A DNA stretch of 64,000 bases, from NCBI GenBank assembly GCA_904066235.2, contig CAJFCV020000002.1, positions 2,170,001 through 2,234,000 of the forward strand. The letters are read 5' to 3'. Below, piece after piece: positions 1 to 10,300 of this stretch (position 1 is the stretch's first letter; each line of letters opens with the position of its first letter). The notes below the pieces were generated by a model. It was not told where the DNA came from and did no database searches. It was given only the letters and a program-made list of their open reading frames with translations. Source of the DNA: Bursaphelenchus xylophilus (Eukaryota > Nematoda > Chromadorea > Rhabditida > Aphelenchoididae). The position numbers and the translations under genes were made by a program.

Positions 1-502
1 CGATGGGTCCCCACAACACCTTCCCCAAGCCCTCGGAAAGGACACCTTGCAAAACGGAAACAATTACCGCCGACTTTGGCGGCGAGGGGTATTATGATAT
101 ATACTTATTAGCCGGCGCAAATTTACGACCAAACCGCGATTCAATAAAAATATTCGCGCAATAAAAGACAACCGATCCTCGTAAATGCCTCCATTCCCTT
201 TGTACATCTTCTTATTCACCACAAACAGTTTGATTAATTGTGTAATCATTGTTTTACTGTTAGTTTGTCTCGGAAAAAATGTAAAACGCAGTTCGAGGAT
301 AAGTCCAGCTTCTTGTCTCTCTGTACTTTATTGGTTTACAATGTTTTTCGCCGCTCGGTACATTGCTATTGATATTCCGAATGCTATGATATTACTATGC
401 AATTACATAGGGTCTTTATGGTGTCCAAGCAATAAATTTAGGGGATTTCGGACAACAAACCCTCCAACATTCAGATCGCACTATTTTTGGAAGAGTGTGT
501 TC

Positions 503-567
503 GGATGGCGCAACTGGTAGTGAGATTGGCAGCTGGGGTCGTGAGTTCGATCCCGACTGAGCGAGAC
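503..567 (+). repeat. tRNA-derived SINE-like repeat, copy 1
   Basis: Contains an A-box-like TGGCGCAACTGG and a B-box GAGTTCGATCC at tRNA-like spacing, but no foldable acceptor stem. The same pattern (box A with GCGCAACTGGTAGTGAGA) recurs at 649-711, 6624-6687 (-), 18293-18350 (-) and more loosely at 13122-13181 and 17803-17870. The similarity to copy 2 extends about 20 bp upstream of the A box, so the repeat unit is larger than a tRNA. Confidence 0.6.
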
Positions 568-648
568 AATCAAATATTGAGAAATAAGTTTTTTTACAAT
601 CAAAATGAGGCTAGAAATCCATACCAAATGTTTTTTGGAAAATGTGTC

Positions 649-711
649 GACATAGCGCAACGGGTAGTGAGACTGAAGTTTTGAAGTTGCGGGTTCGATT
701 CTGGCTGGGCG
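649..711 (+). repeat. tRNA-derived SINE-like repeat, copy 2
   Basis: Direct repeat of copy 1 about 147 bp downstream. It has the box A variant TAGCGCAACGGGTAGTGAGA and box B GGGTTCGATTC, followed by an A-rich stretch. No credible cloverleaf, so it is not called as a tRNA gene. Confidence 0.55.
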
Positions 712-1304
712 AAAAAAATTTAAATTAATGGGGAATTTTCTGCTATGTTTCTGAGCGCGTGTTATAGTTATATAAGTTCTGTTCATCCTGTTTCAGGCCT
801 GGAAGAACGGGTTTTTCAATTTTTTTGTAAAAATTTGTAATTTTTTGGCTTTTTTGACGTATTCTCGATTTCTTCAGCCTTTTTCAGCAAAAGAAATTGA
901 CCCGATTTCTTCTGCAGTCTTTAAATGTTTTTCATTTTCACCTTTGACTTTACATTTTTACCATTCTTCCAAAAAACTCGTCATTTTTCCTCAAAACCCG
1001 CTAGTTCCTCGAAGAAATCTATTTTAAGGCCGCACAAACTCATTCATCATCATATTTATTATTCGGAAAATCACGTTTCAAGCCCTACATTGCTCAACTA
1101 ACCCGCTTATTCCTCATCACTCTGCCCGCATTTACCAAAATTGCATTTCTTCCGCCAAAAACATCACATTACAGTACAATTTATAATATCTTCCAAAAAT
1201 TTCTCAAAGATCCTCTTTTGTCCGCGACTACTTGTTACTCCATCTATTTCGGGGGCCGCTTTGCGAGCAAACATTGCACGAATAAACTCATTCCCAAATT
1301 TCAG

Positions 1305-4300
1305 CCAATCAGCGCCCGACTCCGCCCACTTCTCAGCCGCCGCCCGCGAAACGAATGGGCGACACGCCGAGGGCGGAGAGAAGGAGGAATTGACTGCAAA
1401 ACACGAGGTGAGACTATTATTTTTGGAGGGTTTTGGGAGCGGGGCGAATTGTTGTTGGGATTTTTTGAATTTTCGGGATTTTTTGGGGAAAAACATTTTT
1501 TTTGAATTTACAAAAAAAATTTTTTTTTGTGAAAAGTGCTTTTCATTTTTAGATCTTTATCAAGTTAAAAATTTTTTTTGTTTTTTGTTTTTTTCCAAGA
1601 AAAATCATTTTTTTTTTCGAAAATTTCAATTTCCCCAAATTTGCAGTCCTCGCGAAAACGCAACGGTCTGGACCGCCTCCTCGACGACCGCATCGCCAAA
1701 CGCCCCAAAATTGACGACCCCGTGGACTTGGCGGCCAAGGAGTCGGAGGATCGTATGACATTGGCCGAAAAGCTCGAGCCCAAATTGCCCACCAGCTCCG
1801 GGAATCAGTCGTTGGCGGATCTGATGACGGTCATGACCACCATGTTTCAAGGCGCAACGCCGGCCTCCGAGAATGGCCAAGAGCCCACAACTCCGCCGGC
1901 GTTCATGTTTCCGCCGGCCATTCCCAGCATCAGCAGTCCGGCGGAGCTGCAGCAGTTCCAGGTGGGACATTTTGTGAAATTTTGCAAGATTTGTAGACGC
2001 ACTGTGCAGCTCTTTGATTTTTCGTTTTCGCACAGTGCAGTCAAAAAATTTTTTTTTTCTTACTGCAATATGAATTTCCTGAAATTTTTATTTCACACCA
2101 TACATATTTTATAGCCGTAGGCAATTTGCACAATGCAAATTTTTGATTTTTCTTATCGCACTGTGCGTTTTTACCCTTTTTCGTTTTTTTGCACCGTGCA
2201 AGGGATTTTTTAACAAATTGCACTGTGCGACATTGTATAAATAATAAGTGGGTAATCATAACCGATTTTTGACTATTATAGGGTGGTAATTAATTTTTTA
2301 CAATCTGCTTTTGTCATCTGCACAGTGCACAAAAAGTATTTTGTTTTTTGCACAGTGCAATCAACAGAAATGTGGATTACACTTTGCAGAAAGGAAAAAA
2401 TTAAATTTTCTGTATTAAAATGAGTTAAAAACTTGTAATTTGTGAATTTCATGGGCTAATTTTTGCTCAAATTTCCTTGCACAGTGCAAAATTTTCAATT
2501 TCAAAAATTTGCACAGTGCAGAAAAACAATTTTTGAAATTCGAAAAAAACTACAATAATTCAAAAATACCATGTTTTTAGGCGTTCTACATGAACTATCT
2601 CAACTCCCTCGTCTCGCCGATGCGATTCCCCGCATCCCAAGCGTTCTCCGCGCCTCCCACTTCAAGTGCCGATGATAATGGTGGGTTCGAGCGTTGAGCT
2701 TCTTACAGGGGTTTTTAAGTTCATTTTCCGCCGTTATTTGAATATGTTACAAATTGATTTGGAATTCCGAGTTCTGAAAAAGGGGATTTGTCACTTTCCT
2801 GGCATGAATTGGGCATTCAGAATATAAGGTCTGCAGGTTGTTTTAAAAATCTCGGTTAATGAGGGCCCGGAAGGTGTAGGTTACATAATCCGCGGCATCA
2901 GCCTGCCTAATTAGGCGGAAAGAGGGCCTGAGATTGCGTCAAATTTGCATAAATGCCGTGAAATGAGTTGAAATTTCCGATACGGTGCGTGCGTCATTTT
3001 AGTGGTATTGCAAGGTGGCTGGGGATGGAAAATCAAAGATTAGGTTGTGTTATTGTGCGTGCCATAAAATTGAAGCAGTAGCTGGGCACGGGAATTGCGA
3101 ATAAATTAGGATAAATTGGGCTAAGCTGAGATATTGATGTATAAACTATATGATATAAATATGAGTTTTAAACCGTTGAGTGAGCTGATTTTGTTCAAGT
3201 TTTGCTAGTAGTTGGTTTGTTACTCTTTTTAGCGTAGCTCACACCCAATTTGGGATGCATAAATCAAAACAGCATGCTTTCAGCGTTCTTGTTGATTGAT
3301 AGATAAAGTAGAAGACAAACACTTGATTTGTCATAGAATTGGTTTACAGCTTGATAGTTTATATTTCTATCAGTCTGTCGGAAAAATAACGGCGGATTGT
3401 CGCATCAAAATGTCTCGCCTCGCCGCTGTCGCGCACCAAATCCCAAGCCGCGGCTTGCAGTCGCAAAGCGATGATGGGCGATTCCGAGGCGCGACGATCC
3501 GCCGTTTTTTTCCCGACAGACCGATAGAAGCAGTACTGTCGCTTTTGTGGCGCTAGTTGCGATATTTGCAACACTTTTTCAATAAAATTTGCGTAATTTC
3601 GGGGACTCAAAGTTTTTTGGGTACAACAGGTATAATATGGATTTTCGGGAAGATTAAGATGGATTTTGGCTTAGCTAAAGATGAGCTATATCTTTTGCAT
3701 GGCCTTGTGGTTTTCTTAGAAAACTTTGTATGCGGAAGTTTGCCCAAATTTGCATAAAACTAAGAAATTGATATTTGATGACTAAAACAATATAATTTGA
3801 TTTTTGGCTTAGCTTTTAGCTTTCGTCACGCTGGGTGAAATTATGTTTCATAGATTCTACGATATTTTTAGTAACTTTAATCTCCGTCTAGCCTAAGAAT
3901 CTCAAAGAAATTTGCATATCCACTGTCGTATGTATAAACCAAAATAACTACCGTATTTGTATCCTAAAAACAAGGAAATTCTGTTTCGTGACTTCCTTTT
4001 TACTCTTTCAGGCTCAAGCGTTAATTGTTACAGTAGCCAGGTGATTTTCGACTAATGAATAACCATACATTCTGAAAAAAACAGATTTTAATGCAGCGAA
4101 ACGTTGTTTCCCCGAATTTCGTTATGAATGTTCACCTTTCCCGTATAAAACCGTATTCTCTTTGGCCTAAAGTGTAGGTGAGACAAATGTCCAGGTGACA
4201 ATTATCCAGTAAATTTGCATGAACATGTAAATATTTGGACTTTTAGCGGGAAAAGTGTCAATAATCAGAATGTAGCGAAAGTTTGCCTTCAACTACGGAA

Positions 4301-7300
4301 TTTTTGAGTGTCTACTGTCTATGATTACATTATTACTATCAACAAACATCGGTTTTAGTTTCGACTAGCTTTTGCACCGTGCAACAAAATTTTTTTTACT
4401 GCACTGTGCAAAAAAAGAGAAAGCGCAATTTGCACTGTGCAAAGAGTGAAATTGAAAATGTCTTATTGTTTGTGATGTACAGTGAGTCTAAAATTACTAT
4501 AGTAATAAAAAACTTCGAAAATTCAGTATCTGCACTGTGCAATTCACACAAATTGGAATTGCACAGTGCAAAAGATAAAAATCGCAAAATCGCACCGTGC
4601 AACAGGGGAAATGAAAAATTATCGTACTGAAGACAACTATTATGACCTCGCAGCCGCCTAGAATTTTTTTTGAAACCTTATGTCACCACTGCACTGTGTA
4701 AAACCAAAATTTCTTCAGTGCACAGTGCAAAGCCCCAAAAATTCAAAAGTTGCACTGTGCAGTCGGCAAGAACGGATTTCCTTGAAAAGAATACGTTTCG
4801 CCTACAGTATTTGGCGCCTGCATTGCAGACATTGCGTTATTTCCCCCACCCGGCACGCTACTGTAGCTCAATAGCCCGTTTATTTGATTGGAATTTGCGC
4901 TATTTTGGGGGTTCCGCCGAACTGCTCGCATAATAGCGGCTAATTCGTATATGGTTAATGTTCCGCAGTGTTACACCCAAACGTCCTTATTTCATGTGAG
5001 GGGGTCGGGGTTTAATGGTGCAATTTTGAGGAGTATTGTTGGGCGGAGGGGAAGTTGGCGGAGATTCGAATGGATATAGTTGGAAGATTGGAGAACTCTG
5101 AATAATGAATATGGTGTTAATATAATCATTAGGTCGTGAAGTTAAAGTAGTCCTAATATAGTAGTATTCAAAGAACTCACAGCAATAGAAAACGGCATGA
5201 AACAAAAAAAAGAAAAATTGGAAAAATCTCCAAAAATAAATTAGTTATAGTTCACGCCCTGAGGGCAAGAATTGAAAATCGTTATAAGCGATTTGAATAT
5301 ATTCCCCAGTGCACAAACTGTACAATTTTCAGGACCTTACCTCAATCTTGACGCTTGATATGACCTTATCCATGACATCAGGTCTAACTCCCAAAAAAAA
5401 TCCTGAAAATAAAGAAAATGTTGCCAAAAACTCAGTGCAAGTCTTTTTTACTGGCTTCTGGATTACTCAGAAACCCTCACAGACAATGTAAATAATAAAA
5501 TAGCACAAGTATCAAACCAAACACGGCTATTATAATCCCTGAGGGCATCTCAAATTCGATTCCCTGTAACCTTTTCATAGCCTAATTAGTTCCAGAAACC
5601 CTTCGCTCAGACGTCAAGTTTCACTCATTATGCCCGCAGAAAGCCTCGTTATGGAGGCATTAATAATCATTTTGTTGAAATTGAAACCCGGAAATTTGCT
5701 CAAATTACCGAGTAAAAGGCCGAATGGGATTTCATTAATAGCCTGCGGGTCAAAAAATAAAATTAAAATAGAAAGTTAGCGATTAATCTTCTGTTTCGCA
5801 TTTTACAATTAATAGTGAGTGTTTTTGGAGACTGCACAGTGCGAAATTTTCATTCGTAGGAATTGCACCGTGCAGAGAGGAAAAAGTTTTACCGTTCGGT
5901 GAGTCTTTGTTTGAAAAGCGTAAAATTCGAGAATATTGTTGCAGTAGCCCATAGCTTGATCACTATTTGACTTTTCGTGATCTTTAATCTCCGCACAGTG
6001 CGATTCGCCTAAAAGAAATATCTGCACCGTGCAAAATTTTCGACATCGCACTGTGCGGTGGATTTTCCACCAAATTACAAGAAAGCAACATCACTGATAG
6101 AGTAGATTATAGCCTTCATTGTGCATCCAATTTTGCCCTCCAGCATTCCCCACACCACGCAAAAAACCTTCTTAAAGTTAGTGCACGGTGCAGTCTCTCC
6201 AAACTCTTTTTGCACGGTGCAAAGGCACTTCCAGTTTATCATACGCTTCCAGCGATTTCTCAAACATACTTTCCGAAAATAGCGACCGTCCCATTATATA
6301 AAAAGGAATTATTTATTAATTAGAACAGCTGAAACTGGCAGGCCTGCTTGTTTTAATCCACAATTATTCGGAATCCATGAAAATTTCAAATTTAATTGTT
6401 TTGCCATGGAATTCCAGATGTCTCGAGTTTAAGGGATCCCGTTTCGGCGATGAACTTGAACATTGAGCCGCTAATTTTATCGTATTTTGAAGGATGACTG
6501 TAGAAATGCTGGTTTGTTGAAAATATCATCTTTATGACAAATAGCCAGAGGGAAGAATATGAAATTCATTGTACAGTAGACAGAGGTCCAGTGATCATTG
6601 TTTTCCGCAAAGAAACACTTTTTCTCCAGTGGGATTCGAACCTGGCCCAATTTTCGGGCAGTCTCACTACCAGTTGCGCCATAGAGGTACAATTGAAATT
6701 TTTGGCAAAAATTCAAAATTTATGGTCCAAGGGTGTCATTGGACCATAGACTGTGTTAATTTTTTTTAAATACGACTTTAAGCTCAGCCTCTAAACTTGC
6801 TTTGTTCGAAATTTCTCACTCAAATTTCGAAAATTTCGCGCATTTGGCCAAAAAATTAAAAATTCTAATTTCTCCATTGTCCTCGAAAAAAGAGTGGAAA
6901 CGAATCAGCCGCCCATTCTGTGTGCGCGCCCTCTTAATCTGTCCTTCCGACCACTTGTTTATATGGCCTAATTAAGCGCGTCCGAAATACAGAGCGAAAT
7001 CGAAATCGCGAATTTGCATAATGCGATCGGAGGGTTGTAATTTGATTTATTGTACCGTTGGAGATGCGAAGGGCAGGTCAGCTTGAATACAGGTGCTCAA
7101 CGAAGGGGTTTGAAGAGGTTCTGGAGGGGTTTCGGTGACTGTCAGGATTTTTCGAGGGCCCTAAATATTGAAGGTGTGGTACTGTAAACGGGAATCACCG
7201 ATTCTCCTCAAAATTGGTACGCTTACAGTATACAGGCTGAAAATCATCGGCTGAAAGTTTCAGCTCCTTCGCTGTTAGAAGAGCCGAGATATTAGCTGGT

Positions 7301-10300
7301 TTTGGCAAAGAAGTTTGTAAAGTTACCTTTAGAGGGCCGTAAATAAAAGGGGTGGTACTGTAAGAGAAAATCTCCGCTCTTTCTTCAAAATTGGCATGTT
7401 TACAGCATACAGGCTAGATATCAATCGCAGAAAATTTCAGCTTGTTCGTTACAGGAAACACCGGGATATTGACCGATCTTTTTTGCGAAAAAGTTTGTAA
7501 AATTTCTTTTAGAGGGACCAAGTTAAAAAGGATGGTACTCGAAACATGAACCTCAGATTCTCTTCAAAGTCGGTGTCCATACTCTCAATAGGCCACATAT
7601 CAGTTCCGTAAAATATTAGCTTGCCATTTGAAACTGACGCCGAGATATTGAAGGAGCTTGAAAATGCCCCTAAAATGAAGAGGCGGCCCGATGGAAACCG
7701 TTTTTGGCCCATACTCTGATTTTTTTTCGGAAAAAACCGGGTTTTTGTAAAAGCATTGTTCACCTCATTACTAATAAAGTCTAATGAACATTTTTAACCC
7801 GGAAATCAAAAAAAAAACTATTTTTTTTCAAGCAAAATCCTAAATTTCAAAATCATCTTACTCCATTTTCCCCAACTCCTACCGTATGCTTTCTTAAAAA
7901 CACATTTTTTTCGTTTTACTCATAACTTTTTCCAACAAAAAATGGATTTCGTCTTTGAGGTCGCAAAATTAATGTTCCATATGCACTTGGCGTTAAAAAT
8001 TTCAATACGCTTATTTGTTTATTGGATGTCTAAACACATTTCGTTTTGATTATTAATCGCATTGTCTTTGGGGGCGAGGGGAATGTGGGAAAATGGCGGT
8101 CCGATTTTATTCAAATTTTTTCGGAAACTATGCAAATTTTTTGAATATTCAAATTTTCTGAAAATTTTTAAAAATTTGTGGAAGTGCCTTAGCAATTATA
8201 TGAGTGAATTAGTGAAAAATCATGTTTTTTCTCCATTTTTTAAAAAAACCGTCATGATGACGGATTTTTTGAAATTTTTCGAAATTTCAAAATTTTGAGA
8301 TTTTTTGATTTTTTCTCACTAAAAATCAATTTTTGGGATGCTAATAGTTTTCCTGAATCGTCCAGAATTCGATTGTGAAGGTTATCCAAACACTCCCAAC
8401 TTTCCCAATATTACTTTAGCTAGTCAATGTCATCATGAGAAAAATTACAAGCTGCGCTTTTTGTTTGCCTTTATTTTATAGCATTTTGGGAAGTTTACTT
8501 TCTTTTTTCGATAGAAAAATTTTTTTTGGCCATTGCCGCACAGTGCAAATAAAATTTTTTTTGTTGCACGGTGCAGAAATTTTTATCTATTTTTTTCGCA
8601 CCGTGCAAAAAAAAATTTTTTCGAGCCTTCTGCACAGTGCAAAAAAAAATTGTTCTTTTTTTGCACGGTGCAGAAATTTTAACCTCATTTTTTCATTGCA
8701 CCGTGCAAAATTTTTCGAATTTTTTTTTTGCACAGTGCAAAAAAATATTTTTTTCACTGCACCGTGCAGCGCAATCGCTTGCTCATAAACAGTAATCGGA
8801 TCCCGTTATTTACCCGGAATTGCGGCATTTTCGTACTATTGAGCTTCGCCTTCCTCTCCTCGCCCATCAAACACCAAATTAGTAGCAAAACAAACTTTCT
8901 GCTTATACTTTTATTAAAATATGTATAAATGCCAGGTACTTCATAAAAAGGTAATTTAAATTCCAGGAACGGCCAAATAAACAACTTCTTGGCCTTTAAT
9001 GGAATTGGTTTCGAAATTCGTAATGCTCGCTTGCACTGTGCAAAAAAATAGAAAAATCCGTACCGTACAAATATTTTTTATACCGCACCGTGCAAAACAT
9101 TTTTCCAATTATCCGCACAGTGCGAAAAAAATATCAGAAGCCCCGCACTGTGCAAACATATTTCGGTCGGAAATCTGCACTGTGCAAAAAATCTGAAAAT
9201 CCGCACCGTGCAATTTTTTTCCAAAATTTGCACTGTGCAAAAAAACTTTTTTTTACCGCACAGTGCAAACAAAAATTCTACGGTTTGCACCGTGCAGAAA
9301 TTTTTTTATCGAAAAACTGCACCGTGCATACATTTTTTGGACCGCACCGTGCAAAAAAACCGAAAATTCGCACAGTGAAACATTTTTTACGAAATTAAAA
9401 ATTTTTTTTTTCACTGCACCGTGCAAAAAATTTTAAATCTTCGCACCGTGCAAAATTCAGTGATTCGCACCGTGCAAATTTTCTTTCTAAAATCTGCACT
9501 GTGCAGAAATTATTTGGACCGCACCGTGCAAAAAACCAAAAATTCGCACCGTGCAACATTTTTTCCGAAATTAAAAAAAAATTTTTTGCCACATCGTTCA
9601 AACAAAGATTCAATGATTTGCACCGTGCAAAATTCTTCTTTGCAAATCTGCACCGTGCAAAAAAAATCAAAATTCCGCACTGTGCAAAAAAACATTTTTT
9701 GAAATTTCCCCGCCTAAAATACGGTTCCAATTCGTCCGACCTACTGTATTAACCTCCTCATTTTCCGCACGTTCCGCCGTCTGATTTCCCCATCGTGGAA
9801 CGCTCGCGAGAGACAAGCAGAGAGAAGCCGTTTTAAATAATTGAATTGTGTCCGCTATTGAGCGACCGTGTTCTCAATAATATCTGTTTTCTCATTTTTA
9901 ATTTGTTCGCCCGATGCTTTTTCAATTCATTTCGGTGCGTGAAAATGATTTTTGATTGGCTCTCTGAATCATTCTCTTCAAAGTTTTGTGTGCATTTCAT
10001 TTCGACGCCGCTTTCTCTCTCCATTCCTTGTTGGAATACAGTCAGCCCGGCCCGAATGCAGAGTTGTTTATGCGGAAAATTAGTGGGAAATTTGAGATTT
10101 TTGAGGGGTTTTGATACTTTTTTGGGAAATTTTGAGATTTTTGATGATTTTCGGGAGAAAATTGGGATTTTTCAACTTTTTATGCTTAGAAAGTTACTTT
10201 GATGACTTTTATATGGCGGGAAATAGTATCAGCTTTAATTTGATAGCAGATAATCACCTAAATTTTTGAGATTTTTAAGTTTTTTCGGCAAAAAATCGGA

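Larger units (their letters stand above)
1..1304. other. 5' flank / upstream region of cog-1, no clear gene
   Basis: No open frame here looks coding. The stretch holds two tRNA-derived repeats (503-567 and 649-711, listed separately) and T-rich sequence at 780-1020. A short stem CCGCC/GGCGG sits at 68-83. If cog-1 has an upstream coding exon with its initiator ATG, it lies here or before the window, but I could not find a convincing ATG-plus-donor exon in the right frame. Confidence 0.5.

Noticed and set aside
481..786. 101-codon minus-strand frame containing a [21 protein letters not shown] string
   Set aside because: This is the reverse translation of two tRNA-derived repeats with A and B boxes, a well-known kind of false protein.
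1141..1758. 205-codon frame over the first cog-1 exons as one uninterrupted gene
   Set aside because: It begins at TTG, reads through a T-rich intron, and stops in the wrong frame for exon 1647-1961. Splicing at 1407/1647 explains the coding part better.
9078..9730. Several 60-111-codon frames on both strands rich in Cys, Thr, Val, Gln
   Set aside because: They are translations of the GCACNGTGC array (HRAK, CTVQ, ALCK repeats) and occur in all frames.
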